NCBI RefSeq assembly: GCF_002381345.1
Contig: NZ_CP020660.1
Location: 372,001-436,000 of the forward strand
From: Candidatus Enterovibrio altilux
GTDB lineage: Bacteria > Pseudomonadota > Gammaproteobacteria > Enterobacterales > Vibrionaceae
DNA length: 64,000 nucleotides
Direction: 5' to 3'
Positions 31,324 through 44,831 of this stretch are shown here, piece by piece. How positions within the stretch are numbered: the stretch's first letter is position 1; every line of letters begins with the position of its first letter. The position numbers were made by a program, and so were the translations under genes. The notes beneath the pieces are model-generated. The model searched no databases and was not told where the DNA came from. It was given only the letters and a program-made list of their open reading frames with translations.

Positions 31324-31352
31324 ATTATGCCTCAGTTTACCTTTATTGTCAA
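31324..31352 (-). promoter_or_regulatory. Sigma-70 promoter of rpsT
   Basis: On the minus strand TTGACA (31347-31352) is followed after exactly 17 bases by CATAAT (31324-31329). This is a perfect -35 and a five-of-six -10, about 55 bases before the rpsT start. The remainder of the 311-bp rpsT-murJ spacer shows no other clear element. Confidence 0.75.
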
Positions 31353-31580
31353 TTCATTTATGCAAGTATCCGCCATACTAACACTAAACTTTTTAGTATC
31401 TCCATATTACGAACTGTGAGACTAAGATACATAATATTTTACCAGCATCCTTACCGTTAAGTAAATATTTAGTGTATGTTGATACTTGAGTTTGTATTTT
31501 TCATGAATAAATTATTGTAGGCTTAGTGGTAAAGTATTGCTGTAATTATTATCTTTATTGTTTTTTAACAGGGGATTTAC

Positions 31581-33140
31581 GTGTCAAAGCAACTGCTTTG
31601 CTCGGGGATGATCGTCAGCACTATGACGATGGTATCCCGTACCATGGGCTTGGTTCGTGATGTTGTTATTGCGAATCTTATGGGTTCAAGTGCTGCTACT
31701 GATATTTTCTTTTTTGCCAATAAAATTCCTAATTTTTTACGTCGGTTGTTTGCTGAAGGAGCCTTTTCTCAAGCTTTTGTGCCGGTGTTGGCGGAATATC
31801 AAGCCAACGAAGACAAAACTCAAGTTCGCGAATTTATTGCTTATGTCTCCGGTACATTAGGTATTTTGGTTACGATTGTCACACTACTAGGAGTGATTGC
31901 TTCACCGGTAATCACAGCCTTATTTGGTGCAGGGTGGTTTTTAGATTGGGTCAACGATGGTCCTTCAGCGTATAAATTCGAACTTGCATCTTTAATATTG
32001 AAAATAACGTTTCCCTATCTATGGTTCATTTCGTTTGTTGCACTGTCTGGTTCAATACTAAACATCATGGGACGTTTTGCTGTTTCTGCGTTTACGCCTG
32101 TTTTTTTGAATATTGCAATGATCGCAGCGGCAATCTGGATCGCACCTACTCTTCAGCAGCCTGAAATCGGCTTGAGTATTGGTGTGTTTTTAGGGGGGCT
32201 AATCCAGTTTATATTTCAACTTCCGTTTCTCTATCGCGAAGGTATGCTGGTTCGCCCTAAGTGGGGATGGTCACATCTAGGTGTAGTCAAGATACGCACT
32301 CTGATGATCCCAACGCTATTTGGAGTATCTGTCAATCAAATAAACCTGCTTTTTGATACCTTCATTGCAAGCTTCCTAGTAACAGGCTCTATTAGTTGGC
32401 TTTATTATGCTGATCGTTTATTAGAATTTCCACTAGGCATCTTTGGTATTGCGATTGCAACAGTAATTTTACCTTCTTTATCAAAAAAGTACATTAAGCA
32501 ATCATCCACACAGTTCTCAAACACTATGGATTGGGGGATTCGAATGGTCTTACTCCTTGGGCTACCTGCTATGGTCGGGATGATTGTCTTGGCAAAACCG
32601 ATATTAATGGTACTTTTCATGCGAGGTGAATTTGGTGTCGCTGATGTCCATGCTGCTTCATTACCATTAATAGCCTATGCGTCAAGTTTATTGAATATTA
32701 TGCTAATTAAAGTACTGGCTCCTGCCTATTACGCTCGAAAAGACACGAAAACTCCAGTGCGTTATGGCATTGTTACTATGATTAGTAATATAGTCTTGAA
32801 TTTTATTTTTGCACATTTTTATGATTACGTAGGTCTTGCAATGGCAACGGCAATATCAGCATTAATTAATGTTAGTTTACTCTACCATGGTCTTCATAAA
32901 CTAGGTGTTTATCGTGTGAACAGGGAAACATTACTCTTTACTCTTCGTCTTATGTTAAGTGCAGCGTTCATGGGAAGTATAATCTATGAATTAATGCCGA
33001 CTAATGCTGATTGGATCGCGATGGCCCTGTCGACGCGTAGTTACATTCTTGTGGACTTAATCACTGCTGGCGCAATAACTTATATTGTATCTTTATTTAT
33101 TTCCGGCGTTCGTCCTCACCAACTGCGCGCAGAAAGCTGA
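31581..33140 (+). CDS. murJ: Lipid II flippase MurJ
   Basis: MurJ moves lipid II across the inner membrane for peptidoglycan synthesis. The 519-residue protein fits the family (511 in E. coli), with about 14 hydrophobic segments and the signature NKIPNFLRRLFAEGAFSQAF at residues about 47-66, including the essential Arg pair. It starts with GTG, and AGGGGA lies 8 bases upstream. It opens the plus-strand run murJ-ribF-ileS-lspA-fkpB-ispH and diverges from rpsT. The frame is intact, and the retained murG, mraY and ftsW supply the rest of the lipid II pathway. Confidence 0.96.
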   Translation: MSKQLLCSGMIVSTMTMVSRTMGLVRDVVIANLMGSSAATDIFFFANKIPNFLRRLFAEGAFSQAFVPVLAEYQANEDKTQVREFIAYVSGTLGILVTIVTLLGVIASPVITALFGAGWFLDWVNDGPSAYKFELASLILKITFPYLWFISFVALSGSILNIMGRFAVSAFTPVFLNIAMIAAAIWIAPTLQQPEIGLSIGVFLGGLIQFIFQLPFLYREGMLVRPKWGWSHLGVVKIRTLMIPTLFGVSVNQINLLFDTFIASFLVTGSISWLYYADRLLEFPLGIFGIAIATVILPSLSKKYIKQSSTQFSNTMDWGIRMVLLLGLPAMVGMIVLAKPILMVLFMRGEFGVADVHAASLPLIAYASSLLNIMLIKVLAPAYYARKDTKTPVRYGIVTMISNIVLNFIFAHFYDYVGLAMATAISALINVSLLYHGLHKLGVYRVNRETLLFTLRLMLSAAFMGSIIYELMPTNADWIAMALSTRSYILVDLITAGAITYIVSLFISGVRPHQLRAES

Positions 33141-33200
33141 ATACGAAACATAACTAGTATATAATCCAGAAGATTTTCAGAAAAAAGTAGTTTTGCTATT

Positions 33201-34160
33201 ATGGAATTAATCCGGGGTATTCATAACATCCGTGACAGGCACCAAGGGTGTGTGTTGACAATCGGTAACTTTGATGGTGTCCATTTGGGACATCAGCAAG
33301 TCTTAACTCGAGTGGTAAAGAAAGCCAACGAGTTAGGAGCTCCTCCGACAGTACTGTTATTTGAGCCGCAACCAAGAGAATTTTTCTCGGTAGACCAAGC
33401 ACCAGCTAGATTAATGCGTCTTCGTGATAAATACATTCAGCTTGCGAGATTAGGAGTTGAACGTCTGCTAGTAGTAAATTTTAATACAAAATTCGCTGAA
33501 ATGACACCACATGACTTTATTCATAACTTGTTGGCTGAACAATTGGGTGTTAAGTTTCTTGTGATTGGTGATAATTTCCGTTTTGGTGCTAAGCGTCAAG
33601 GTGATTTTTGTTATTTACAACAAGAAGCAACAGCAGCACAATTTGATGTAGTTAGTACGCATAGTTTTTGTGTTTCAGAGCAACGTGTTAGTAGTACTGC
33701 TATTCGATATGAATTGAAAAATGGCGAGCAAAAAAGCGCTGAGCAGATGTTGGGTCGTCCGTATAGCATCAGTGGTCGCATATCACATGGCAAAAAACTT
33801 GGACGGACGATTGGGTTTCCTACCGCGAATGTCCCACTCAAACGTATTGTCTCACCAGTGTCTGGTGTATATGTCGTAAAAGTTAGTGGTGTAAAAGAAA
33901 ATCAATGGTTAGGTGGCATAGCAAATGTTGGTACGCGACCAACAGTAGATGGTGTACGCCAACAATTAGAAGTATATATTTTTGATTTTACTGAAGACCT
34001 CTATGGTAGGTATGTTGAAGTGCAGCTACTTCATAAGTTACGAGATGAAAAAAAATTTAGTGCGCTCAACAAGCTAAAAGTCCAAATTGAACTTGATGAC
34101 CAGACAGCACGAGCATGGTTGTCTGATCAAGATAATGTCGAAAGCATCCATCCGGAATAA
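33201..34160 (+). CDS. ribF: Bifunctional riboflavin kinase / FAD synthetase
   Basis: RibF converts riboflavin to FMN and then FAD. The 319-residue product has the N-terminal FMN adenylyltransferase domain with [14 protein letters not shown] (residues about 20-33), [15 protein letters not shown] and VSSTAIR. The C-terminal flavokinase domain carries [11 protein letters not shown] and the later segment [12 protein letters not shown]. coli RibF has 313 residues. It follows murJ after 60 bases, and ileS starts 7 bases after its stop. Its constant pairing with ileS in gammaproteobacteria supports the call. Confidence 0.96.
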   Translation: MELIRGIHNIRDRHQGCVLTIGNFDGVHLGHQQVLTRVVKKANELGAPPTVLLFEPQPREFFSVDQAPARLMRLRDKYIQLARLGVERLLVVNFNTKFAEMTPHDFIHNLLAEQLGVKFLVIGDNFRFGAKRQGDFCYLQQEATAAQFDVVSTHSFCVSEQRVSSTAIRYELKNGEQKSAEQMLGRPYSISGRISHGKKLGRTIGFPTANVPLKRIVSPVSGVYVVKVSGVKENQWLGGIANVGTRPTVDGVRQQLEVYIFDFTEDLYGRYVEVQLLHKLRDEKKFSALNKLKVQIELDDQTARAWLSDQDNVESIHPE

Positions 34161-34167
34161 ACAATCA

Positions 34168-36996
34168 ATGAGTGACTTTAAAGATACTTTAAACCTACCT
34201 GAAACTGCGTTTCCGATGCGAGGTAATCTTGCACAACGTGAGCCACAAACACTTAAGCGTTGGTATGATGAAGACCTCTACGGCGAAATCCGTAAAGCGA
34301 AAAAAGATAAAAAATATTTTATCCTGCATGATGGCCCTCCGTATGCGAATGGCAACATCCATATTGGTCATTCAGTCAACAAAATTCTTAAAGATATTAT
34401 TATTAAGTCAAAAACCTTGTCTGATTTTAACGCACCATATGTACCTGGTTGGGACTGTCATGGTCTTCCAATCGAGTTAATGGTTGAAAAAAAAGTGGGC
34501 AAATCTGGCAAAAAAGTATCTGCTGCCGAGTTTCGCCAAGAAGGTCGCGAGTATGCAGCGAAACAAGTTGAAGGCCAAAAGGCTGACTTTAAACGCCTTG
34601 GTGTATTAGGCGAATGGGATAAACCATACCTGACCATGGATTTCAACACTGAAGCTAATATTATTCGTATACTAGGTAAAATTGCAGACAACGGGCATCT
34701 ACATAAAGGCTTTAAACCTGTTCACTGGTGTACTGACTGTGGTTCTGCTTTGGCTGAAGCGGAGGTGGAATACAAGAACAAAGTGTCTCCCTCTATTTAC
34801 GTGATGTTCCGTGCTACTGATGAAGCATCAGTGTTGTCTAAATTCAACTTAGCTGAAGGTTATGAAGGTAGCGGTGACGTATATATCGTTATTTGGACTA
34901 CAACGCCTTGGACTCTCCCTGCAAACCGTGCACTTGCTGTCTCTGAAACACTGGCATATGTGCTGATCCAAGTGGAAGGTAATATTCCTAGCCGTTTGAT
35001 CATGGCATATGCACTTGCAGATAAAGTGATGGCGCGCACTGGTATCGAGCATTTTCATAATCTAGGAATTTGTCAGGGGGCAGCATTGAAGCTATTACGC
35101 TTCAATCATCCCTTCTACAATTTTCATGTGCCTGTTATTTGTGGTGATCACGTTACGATCGAATCTGGCACAGGGATTGTTCACACTGCACCGGCTCACG
35201 GTCCAGAAGACTTCATAATAAGCCAAAAATACGATCTAGAAGTAGCAAACCATGTAGGTAGCAATGGAGTGTACCTTCCAGAGACTGAGCTGTTTGCTGG
35301 TCAGCATGTATTAAAAGTAAACAATAATGTGATTGAAGTGCTAAAAAAACACTGTTCTTTGTTGCACCACCATGAGTATGAACACAGTTACCCACATTGC
35401 TGGCGTCACAAAACACCGACTATTTTCCGTGCAACGTCACAGTGGTTTATTTCCATGGAACAAGCGGGTTTGCGTGCAAAAACATTGGAAGAAATCAAAC
35501 ACGTCCAGTGGATCCCTGAATGGGGCCAAAATTGCATTGAGTCAATGGTTGAAAATCGGCCTGATTGGTGCATTTCACGTCAACGGACTTGGGGTGTACC
35601 TATTGCACTATTCGTTCATAAAGAAACATCTGAACTTCACCCTAATACGGTTGAGTTAACTGAGCAGGTTGCTCAAAAAGTAGAGCAATCTGGTATTCAA
35701 GCTTGGTGGGATCTCGACATAGCTGAACTGCTTAGTAACGATGCAATACATTATGAAAAAGTTCTCGATACATTAGACGTATGGTTTGACTCAGGTGCAA
35801 CACACTATGCTGTTGTTGATCAACGTGCTGAGTTTAACGGTCATGAAGCTGATCTGTATTTGGAAGGCTCAGATCAACACCGGGGGTGGTTTCAGTCATC
35901 ACTGATGACATCGGTAGCGATGAAAAGTAAAGCACCGTACAAGCAAGTACTAACTCATGGCTTCACCGTTGATGGTCAAGGCCGTAAGATGTCAAAATCG
36001 CTCGGTAACGTGGTTTCACCACAAGAAGTGATAAACAAGTTAGGTAGTGATATCTTGCGTTTATGGGTTGCTTCAACCGATTATACCGGTGAAATGACAA
36101 TGTCTGACGAAATATTGAAGCGTAGCACCGATGCATATCGCCGTATTCGTAACACAGCCCGTTTCTTACTTGCTAACCTAAATGGTTTCAATCCAGAAAC
36201 TGACATCGTTGCGCCAGAAGACGTGATTGTTGTTGACCGTTGGGCCGTGGGTAAGGCACTGGAAACGCAAGAAGAAATACTCAAAGCATTTGAAGCGTAC
36301 AACTTCCACCAAGTTATTCAGCGTTTAATGCAGTTCTGTTCTGTTGAAATGGGTGCATTTTATTTGGATATCATAAAAGACCGTCAGTACACTGCAAAAG
36401 CAGGTGGTCTTGCTCACCGTAGTTGCCAAACAGCGTTGTTCCACATCATGGAAGCACTAGTACGCTGGATGGCACCAATCATGTCTTTCACTGCCGACGA
36501 GATATGGAATGCAATGCCTGGTGCGCGCAGCAAATACGTGTTCACAGAAGTGTGGTACAGTAAACTGTTTGGTCTGCATAATGATGAAAAACTTAATAAT
36601 GCTTTTTGGGCTGAGTTATTGCGCGTTCGTAGTGCAGTCAACAAAGTACTAGAGCAAGCACGTAACGAAAAAAAAATTGGTGGTTCACTAGAAGCAGAAA
36701 TAAAACTTTATGCAAATACTAAATTTAAGACCAAACTTGATGACATAGGCAATGAACTACGTTTTGTGCTTCTAACCTCAAAAGCAGACATTATTGTAAC
36801 AGATGTGGCACCAGAAGCCGCTGTAGCTACTGACATTGAAGGTTTATTTGTGGTTGTGACTAAATCGAATGCTGAGAAATGCGCACGTTGTTGGCACTAT
36901 GTACTAGATGTTGGCACCATTGCAGGATATGAAGCACTGTGTGGCCGTTGTTTAAGTAATATTAATGGCAAAGGCGAGTTGCGCCAGTTCGCGTAA
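34168..36996 (+). CDS. ileS: Isoleucyl-tRNA synthetase
   Basis: IleRS charges tRNA-Ile. From ATG 34168 ([20 protein letters not shown]) the protein has 942 residues, against 938 in E. coli. It shows the class I signatures HIGH (residues 65-68, in NGNIHIGH) and KMSKS (in [10 protein letters not shown]), the CP1 editing domain with [14 protein letters not shown], and the C-terminal zinc finger CARCWHY..CGRCLSN. An in-frame ATG at 34087 lies inside ribF and would add 27 residues with no family counterpart, so the later start is chosen. lspA follows after 39 bases. Confidence 0.97.
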   Translation: MSDFKDTLNLPETAFPMRGNLAQREPQTLKRWYDEDLYGEIRKAKKDKKYFILHDGPPYANGNIHIGHSVNKILKDIIIKSKTLSDFNAPYVPGWDCHGLPIELMVEKKVGKSGKKVSAAEFRQEGREYAAKQVEGQKADFKRLGVLGEWDKPYLTMDFNTEANIIRILGKIADNGHLHKGFKPVHWCTDCGSALAEAEVEYKNKVSPSIYVMFRATDEASVLSKFNLAEGYEGSGDVYIVIWTTTPWTLPANRALAVSETLAYVLIQVEGNIPSRLIMAYALADKVMARTGIEHFHNLGICQGAALKLLRFNHPFYNFHVPVICGDHVTIESGTGIVHTAPAHGPEDFIISQKYDLEVANHVGSNGVYLPETELFAGQHVLKVNNNVIEVLKKHCSLLHHHEYEHSYPHCWRHKTPTIFRATSQWFISMEQAGLRAKTLEEIKHVQWIPEWGQNCIESMVENRPDWCISRQRTWGVPIALFVHKETSELHPNTVELTEQVAQKVEQSGIQAWWDLDIAELLSNDAIHYEKVLDTLDVWFDSGATHYAVVDQRAEFNGHEADLYLEGSDQHRGWFQSSLMTSVAMKSKAPYKQVLTHGFTVDGQGRKMSKSLGNVVSPQEVINKLGSDILRLWVASTDYTGEMTMSDEILKRSTDAYRRIRNTARFLLANLNGFNPETDIVAPEDVIVVDRWAVGKALETQEEILKAFEAYNFHQVIQRLMQFCSVEMGAFYLDIIKDRQYTAKAGGLAHRSCQTALFHIMEALVRWMAPIMSFTADEIWNAMPGARSKYVFTEVWYSKLFGLHNDEKLNNAFWAELLRVRSAVNKVLEQARNEKKIGGSLEAEIKLYANTKFKTKLDDIGNELRFVLLTSKADIIVTDVAPEAAVATDIEGLFVVVTKSNAEKCARCWHYVLDVGTIAGYEALCGRCLSNINGKGELRQFA

Positions 36997-37035
36997 GTAA
37001 CAATTTCTGGCATTAAGATACGGTAGGAAAGCTGG

Positions 37036-37548
37036 ATGAAAAATTTTACTGCTAAGCAATCAGGCCTACGCTGGCTTTGGCTAGCATTGCTGGTGTTCGT
37101 CTTGGATATTAGTAGTAAGCTGCTAATCATGAATATCGTGGAATATGGTTGGGAAAATCGCATTGAAGTACTGGCTTTCTTTAACCTGCTGTATGTTCAC
37201 AACTATGGAGCTGCATTCAGCTTTTTGAGTGATGCCGGTGGGTGGCAACGTTGGTTCTTTATCGCTATTGCATTGAGTATATCTGGCGTACTGGTGTATT
37301 GGATGCGGCAAATTCCAGCAAGCAATAAACTTTTGAACATTGCTTATGCCTTAGTTCTTGGTGGTGCAATAGGAAACTTATTTAATCGATTGATTCATGG
37401 TTATATTGTCGATTTTTTTGATTTATTTATTGGCACGAGTCACTGGCCAGCATTTAACTTGGCAGATTCCGCAATTTGTGTGGGGGTTGTCTTAATTGTG
37501 GTGGAAAGTGTATTTCCCTCAAAAAAGAAAGCTTCTACAACTGAGTAA
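37036..37548 (+). CDS. lspA: Lipoprotein signal peptidase
   Basis: LspA removes the signal peptide from diacylglyceryl-prolipoproteins in the inner membrane; MlaA in this window is an expected substrate. The 170-residue protein (164 in E. coli) has four membrane segments and the two catalytic Asp regions [10 protein letters not shown] and [11 protein letters not shown]. The conserved loop segment [19 protein letters not shown] also fits. AGGAAAG precedes the ATG. It lies in the conserved place between ileS and fkpB. Confidence 0.96.
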   Translation: MKNFTAKQSGLRWLWLALLVFVLDISSKLLIMNIVEYGWENRIEVLAFFNLLYVHNYGAAFSFLSDAGGWQRWFFIAIALSISGVLVYWMRQIPASNKLLNIAYALVLGGAIGNLFNRLIHGYIVDFFDLFIGTSHWPAFNLADSAICVGVVLIVVESVFPSKKKASTTE

Positions 37549-37699
37549 ACTGTAAATATGAGTAATATTAACAATACGATACGGTTATGATGTTAACCGT
37601 TTAGACTGGCAGTACTGTATTGTATAAACCTCAATATCCAAAGCAGCCTTAGAGATTTAATAGTGCGTAAGTTCTGGTCCAGTCGTCAAGGATGTGGAA

Positions 37700-38131
37700 A
37701 TGTTACAAGTGAACGCTAACAGTAAAGTTACTATGCACTTTACCATTAAATTAGAAGATGGCTCTGTTGCAGAGAGTACACTTAACGCAGGTAAACCTGC
37801 CAAATTGGTGATGGGCGATGGTAGTCTGACAAATAATTTTGAAAAATGCTTGTTGGGCTTGCATGAAACGGAGAAAGTTAGCTTCACATTAGAGCCTAAT
37901 GATGCATTTGGTATGTCTAATCCCAACAATATCAAACATATGAATCGCAATCAGTTCACAGGTGATATGCCTGTTGAAGAAGGTACCATTGTAGCGTTTA
38001 CAGGGCCTAATGGACAAAAAATTCCGGGCGTAATTACTACCGCTGCTGGAGAATCATTGACGGTAGATTTTAATCACCCGCTTGCAGGGCAACGGATTAT
38101 CTTTAATGTAGAAATCGTCAGTGTAGGTTAA
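37700..38131 (+). CDS. fkpB: FKBP-type peptidyl-prolyl isomerase (SlpA/FkpB)
   Basis: FkpB is a small cytoplasmic prolyl isomerase and chaperone of the FKBP/SlyD group. From ATG 37700 it has 143 residues. Family segments are [18 protein letters not shown], the insert-in-flap region [18 protein letters not shown], and [19 protein letters not shown] near the C-terminus. AAGGA lies 7 bases before this ATG, while the in-frame GTG at 37694 is too close to it. The gene sits between lspA and ispH with 11 bases to ispH, the standard operon order. Confidence 0.94.
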   Translation: MLQVNANSKVTMHFTIKLEDGSVAESTLNAGKPAKLVMGDGSLTNNFEKCLLGLHETEKVSFTLEPNDAFGMSNPNNIKHMNRNQFTGDMPVEEGTIVAFTGPNGQKIPGVITTAAGESLTVDFNHPLAGQRIIFNVEIVSVG

Positions 38132-38142
38132 AAGGCAATAAA

Positions 38143-39096
38143 ATGAAAATTTTGCTAGCAAACCCTCGAGGGTTTTGTGCGGGTGTTGATCGAGCGATAA
38201 GCATTGTTGAACGCGCATTAAAAATGTATCAACCACCTATTTATGTGCGTCATGAAGTCGTACATAACCGTTTTGTAGTGGAAGATTTAAAATCTAAAGG
38301 CGCTGTTTTTATCGAAGAACTAAGTGAAGTTGCTGATCATAGCATCGTTATTTTTTCTGCACATGGAGTATCACAAGCCGTTCGCAATGAAGCGAAGTCA
38401 CGTAGTATTACTGTGTTTGATGCTACATGTCCATTAGTGAGCAAAGTTCACATGGAAGTTTTTCGTGCAAGTCGAAAAAACATAGAAGTAGTATTGATTG
38501 GGCATGCTGGTCACCCTGAAGTGGATGGCACTATGGGCCAGTATGCAAGTGAGATCGGAGGAATGTATCTGGTCGAAATACCAAAAGACGTATACAAGTT
38601 GACTGTCAGAGATCCATCTAACTTGCATTATGTTAGCCAAACTACATTGTCTGTGGATGAAACCGCAGATGTTATTGATACTCTTCGTCAAATTTTTCCT
38701 AAAATCAAAGGGCCGCGTAAAGATGATATATGTTATGCAACGCAAAACCGTCAAGATGCTGTTCGTGAATTAGCGATGAAGTGTGATATTATAGTAGTCG
38801 TTGGGTCAAGAAATAGCTCAAATTCGAATCGATTGCGTGAATTAAGCGAAAAACTTGGGACGCCCGCGTATCTCACTGATTGTATTGAAGACGTGAAACT
38901 GGAATGGTTTGATAATAATATGAAGGTAGGCATCACTGCTGGTGCTTCTGCACCGAAAAAGCTGGTGAATTTGATTATTGCTCAAATTAAGTATTATTGT
39001 GACGCTACAGTTGAAGAGCTGACAGGGCGAAAAGAAAATATATCTTTTGAAGTGCCAAAAGCATTACAATTACAAATACAACTTATTGATGTTTAA
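38143..39096 (+). CDS. ispH: 4-hydroxy-3-methylbut-2-enyl diphosphate reductase
   Basis: IspH makes IPP and DMAPP in the last step of the MEP isoprenoid pathway; these feed undecaprenyl phosphate and quinone synthesis. At 317 residues it is full length (316 in E. coli). The three Cys that hold the [4Fe-4S] cluster are in [24 protein letters not shown] and [11 protein letters not shown]. The active-site segment [13 protein letters not shown] and the C-terminal [11 protein letters not shown] are present. It ends the operon. An IS5 end begins one base after the stop codon, so the native 3' region and terminator are lost. Confidence 0.97.
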   Translation: MKILLANPRGFCAGVDRAISIVERALKMYQPPIYVRHEVVHNRFVVEDLKSKGAVFIEELSEVADHSIVIFSAHGVSQAVRNEAKSRSITVFDATCPLVSKVHMEVFRASRKNIEVVLIGHAGHPEVDGTMGQYASEIGGMYLVEIPKDVYKLTVRDPSNLHYVSQTTLSVDETADVIDTLRQIFPKIKGPRKDDICYATQNRQDAVRELAMKCDIIVVVGSRNSSNSNRLRELSEKLGTPAYLTDCIEDVKLEWFDNNMKVGITAGASAPKKLVNLIIAQIKYYCDATVEELTGRKENISFEVPKALQLQIQLIDV

Positions 39097-39097
39097 T

Positions 39098-40082
39098 AGC
39101 CTTATTTTCTAAATCAGGAAACTCAATTATTAGTCTACGCTTCAAACAATCAGGTTCACTTAAATATTCAGGTCTGGACAAGTTTCGCTACACAACAGCC
39201 AACTAGAAGCAATAGAATCAAACTAAACTGGATAAATGTAAAAGTTTAATTTATTTAGTCAATTAATCATTATGACAGCTCTCATGATTAAATACGTATT
39301 TTCAATACCACTGAGAAGTCTACAAGGATTAATTAACTCTCTTTTTCAAATTTACTCAAATGTCGTCCTGGTATCTTCATTATTTATGCATTAACAAACG
39401 AGTCCAAACGGCTCTCATATCGCGTTCAAGACTAAAGTTAAAGAAACCATTCAGTACTTAGCCATTAATTCTATAGGGCTCAAAATTTACAATAAAAGCG
39501 AATGCAAAGTCAAAAAGCATAGTACTTATGATAAACGCCGAGTCTAATACAAGCTACATTTAACAGAAGATGTACATACGCAAAAAATTATTACTGCTGC
39601 AGTAAATTCATCAAATGCACCTGACAGCCACGTACTGCCTAACTTACTTAAACAGACCCACCTAAGAATCAATGTAATGCCAGAAGGTAATGCTTACGAC
39701 ATCAGATAATGTTAAGCAACCGTTCGTATTAAACGAATATGTCCAATCATCAACCAAAAAATAAACAATTTTTTAGAAACGAAGTCATCCGTATAATGTA
39801 GTGGTCAACTGCCAACAATTATACGGTTTAACTCAGCATTGGAAAACGAAACATAGTTATCATAAACCTTTCCTATTAAAGAAGGTAATGTTTTAAGTTA
39901 AAAAATTATTTGGAGATACATTAACCCTAAGGGATTACTATGCCTTCGCTTGGCGAAGCCTACGCCATGATGAAGCATTGAAAATAAGTTGACTAAGTTA
40001 GATATGCCCAAAGCGCAAGCCAGCGTCTAATAGTTAATTATGTTAAAATTTGTGATCTGAACTAGAACTAGAAAACAACGTC
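39098..40082 (+). mobile_element. IS5-family copy, nearly full length, decayed
   Basis: It starts at AGCCTTATTTTCTAA, one base after ispH, and ends in AGAAAACAACGTC. Substitutions and frameshifts are dense; AITAAVNSSNAPDS-like fragments of the transposase can be followed. Confidence 0.9.
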
Positions 40083-40211
40083 ATGTGTAATATCTCCATT
40101 TATGGGGCAATACATATTATTTTTTCATTCAAATATACTTCACTATTTTAAAAAGGTAGAGTGACAAACATATTATTTTATTGTGCTATCTCGTAAATGT
40201 AGCGTAGATAG

Positions 40212-41039
<828 letters not shown>

Positions 41040-41046
41040 TTTTTCA

Positions 41047-41198
41047 TGCCGATTAACTATTAAACGCTCGCTTTCGTTTTAAGTATACCTAGCCCGGTCA
41101 GCTCATGTAACGCTTTTATCATGCCGTAGGTTTCACCAATCTGAGCATGGTTATCCCTTAGGCTCAATGTTCCCCAAATAATTTTTTAACTCAAAATA
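41047..41198 (-). mobile_element. IS5-family 3'-end fragment
   Basis: A minus-strand fragment of about 150 bp from the transposase 3' end (CATACCTAGCCC-like motif near 41082) lies between dapB and a complete plus-strand copy. It again shows the head-to-head arrangement, although with a slightly different breakpoint. Confidence 0.8.
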
Positions 41199-42253
41199 GC
41201 TGTTTTTTCCAAATTAGGTAACTTAATTATTAATTTATATTTTCAAAAGCTAGATTCACTTAAACATTTAGATTAATAGGCATAACTACACCACAAAATA
41301 GCCCACTAAAAGCAGTATAATCAAGCTTTAATCAATCATGGCTCACTCACATACTTGATTGATTGATGTAGAAGTTATTCAGCTATGAAATCAAACGAAG
41401 CAGAGTAATCATAAGAGACTTCGTTTACTTCACAACTGAGCCATCACGACGGTCATCATAGTTAAATACGTATGTTAAATACCATTGAGGGGTCTGCAGT
41501 AATTCAGTAATTCTGTTTGCGCACTTACTCAATTGCCGTTGCCATGCCTCATTATTCATCCGTTAGCAAACGAGTCATAACGATTAACGACACGTTCAAG
41601 ATGAATAATCAAGGAACCACCCAGAACTTAGCCATTGATTCTATGGGACTAAAAGTTTACGATGCAGACCCATGAAAAGTCAAAAAGCATGACACTACTG
41701 GGAAAGCCGAGTCTGGTGTAAGTTACATTTAGTGGTTAATGTAAATATGCATGAAATCATTGCTGCTAAGTTAAGTGCATCCAATGTAACTAACGATGAA
41801 GTACTACCTAATTTGCTCAAATAGACTCACCGAGCAATAAATGCAATATTAGCCGATGGCACTTACAATCCCAGACAATGTCACAAAATCATTCTAATTT
41901 AACGAACGGTTCCACTCATACCACCAAGAAAAGGAGCTACTTTTTGAAAACGTGGCTATCCGCGTAATTTAGCGGCCAGTTACCAAAAGCTATACGGTTC
42001 AAATCAGCATCGAAAAACGAGGTATAATTATCATAAACGTTTTCTACCAGAGACGATAATACTTTGAATCAAAAAAAACTACTCGAAGGAACATTGAACT
42101 TAAGAGAGCACAATTCTCAAATTAGCGAAATCTACGTCATAATAAAAGCGTCAAATAAATTGACAGGGCTAAGGATTCCTAAAATAAAAGCGATTGTTTA
42201 ATAGTTGATCTTGTTGGGATTTGCTATTTGAGCGTGAATTAAAAAACAAAGCT
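41199..42253 (+). mobile_element. IS5-family (IS903-like) copy, full length, decayed
   Basis: This is the most complete copy, 1,055 bp, from GCTGTTTTTTCCAAA to AAAAAACAAAGCT, and it gives the element length. The reconstructed transposase shows the first DDE region IDSMGLKVYDADP, followed by a stop where GEGEWKVKKH is expected. The second region reads LADGTYN and the third lies near SLSETIMF. Many stops rule out activity. nadC starts 78 bases beyond the right end. Confidence 0.92.
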
Positions 42254-42297
42254 ATTTGCCATGTAAAATTGCTACCAACGTATCAGAATAGCTCTGA

Positions 42298-43236
<939 letters not shown>

Positions 43237-43307
43237 GCTATTTAATTAATCTACACTATACATAAAAAAGCCTTGCTTACGAACAGTGACAAAAGTCAAA
43301 GCAAAGT

Positions 43308-44315
43308 GGCTTGATTGCCTAAATAAAAGAACTAAATTGTTAATCTCACTCTAAATAGCTCGGTTCACTTAAATATTTAGGTCTATGAACAAGCTTTAAT
43401 TAATTATGGTTTACTAATATTCTTGATTTATGCAAAAACCATTCAGCTATGGAATGAAACTAAACAGAGTAGTCATGGAAAACTACGTTTATTTAATGAT
43501 TTAGCCATTACAACGATTTTTTGGTTAAATAAGTGTTTTTTCCTGCTTTTGAGATGTTTACAAAAATTCATTAGTTCTGTTTTAAACTTACCTAACTACC
43601 GTAGACATGCCTTCATTATTCATACATTAGCAAGCAAGCTAAAATGGAAAACATCACGTTCAAGACTAAGACTATAGGAACTATCTCGTACTTCATCATT
43701 GATTCTACGGGGCTAGCAGCCTACGGTGCAGACGAATGAAAAATAAAAAATCATGGCTCTAATGGAAAACAGCTAGTCTGACAGCAGTTACATTTAGCGG
43801 CAGATATAAATGCGTATGAAATTATTACTGCTAAGTTAAATACATCCAATCTGACTGACAGTGAAGTGCTACCTAACTTGCTAAAACAGGCTCACGGAAG
43901 AATCAATGCAATATCAAGCGGTAGTGTTTACGATACCAAAAAATATTACCAAACCATTCATATTAAACGGATAGTTTCGCGCATACCACCAATAAAATGA
44001 ATAACTTTTAGAAAACGAAATCATCTGCATAATTTAGCGATCAGTACCAAAAGTCATACGGTTCAAATGAAAATTGAACAATAAAGTATGGCTACCATAA
44101 ACGTATCCTATCAAAAACAAAAATGGTTCAAATCAAAAAATTATTTAAACAGATATTTAGCCTAAGACTTATAATTTTTAGATTAGCAAGACCTACACCA
44201 TAATAAAAAAGTTGCATAACTTGACAACTTTAAGTATATCTCAAACAAAAGCGATTGTTTAATGATAATTCATCAAGATAATTTATCATTAAAATTCAAG
44301 TTAGCAAATCAAGCT
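43308..44315 (+). mobile_element. IS5-family copy, nearly full length, decayed
   Basis: It begins GGCTTGATTGCCTAA and ends TTAGCAAATCAAGCT. Transposase pieces such as EIITAKLNTSNLTDSEVL are readable around 43820-43870, but stops are frequent. The 70-base gap from nadC holds an imperfect hairpin (AAGCC..GGCTT) without a clear T-tract on the plus strand. Confidence 0.9.
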
Positions 44316-44329
44316 CTTCAAATCATTAG

Positions 44330-44560
44330 TACACCACAATGTAACTTTGAATATGGATAAACACTTAAAAAATACATTGAATGTTTTCTTCCACGACAAT
44401 TAAGTACGCAAGCAATGATTCTATTCAATATAAGTTCCCATGCATACACCAGATCCAGCACGGTTTTTTTGCTACCTACGAGCAACCATTACTTCTCCAC
44501 TTCGTAAACAAAGACCACCGTCTGCACACAACGCCATGCAAATTTTTTACAATACTAATA
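44330..44560 (+). repeat. Unassigned dispersed repeat, copy 4
   Basis: It aligns with 13300-13465 and the reverse complement of 49540-49300. Shared blocks are a GGATAAACACTT-like start, TGAATGTTTTCTTC, CCATGCATAC and AGCACGGTTTTTTTGCTAC (near exact at 44457-44476). The open frame 44381-44569 runs through it (IQHGFFATYEQPLLLHFVNK), and a related HGFFATYAKLLF occurs in the 49 kb copy. The stretch 44561-44787 is otherwise unassigned. Confidence 0.55.
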
Positions 44561-44787
44561 ACCACATGAATACTAATGTTTCACATTCAAGTTGAATCAC
44601 GAAAACCGATATTCTTCATAACAAGTTTAATAGTATACTTTTTGATACCAGACGGATAAATTTGATAGCTATATGCAATCTGGAGGTTCGACAGCATTGC
44701 TTACAGCGATAGTAACAATAATCATTCGCATAAAATGGATACATCACGCTAAGTTTTATTGATAGATACATAACTAATTTTTATGTA

Positions 44788-44831
44788 AACTTCAGAGCTG
44801 CATAAGTAAACGTTTATGCAGCTCTGAAGTT
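44788..44831 (-). terminator. Perfect 18-bp hairpin at the secA stop
   Basis: AACTTCAGAGCTGCATAA (44788-44805) and TTATGCAGCTCTGAAGTT (44814-44831) are exact reverse complements with an 8-base loop. The right arm overlaps the secA TAA (44830-44832). On the minus strand the sequence after the stem is only moderately T-rich, so it could be a terminator or an mRNA-end stabiliser. Confidence 0.75.

Noticed and set aside
41990-42020. ACGGTTCAAATCAG resembling a tRNA T-loop
   Set aside because: The same string occurs in several IS5 copies within transposase code, and no cloverleaf can be folded around it.
43265-43315. Imperfect hairpin after nadC as a terminator
   Set aside because: The stem is interrupted, the T-tract exists only on the opposite strand, and the right arm is the IS5 end; too weak to list.
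44381-44569. 62-codon ORF as a separate gene
   Set aside because: It runs through the dispersed repeat and has no start signal. Its similarity to the 49-kb copy is explained by the repeat, so it is reported there.
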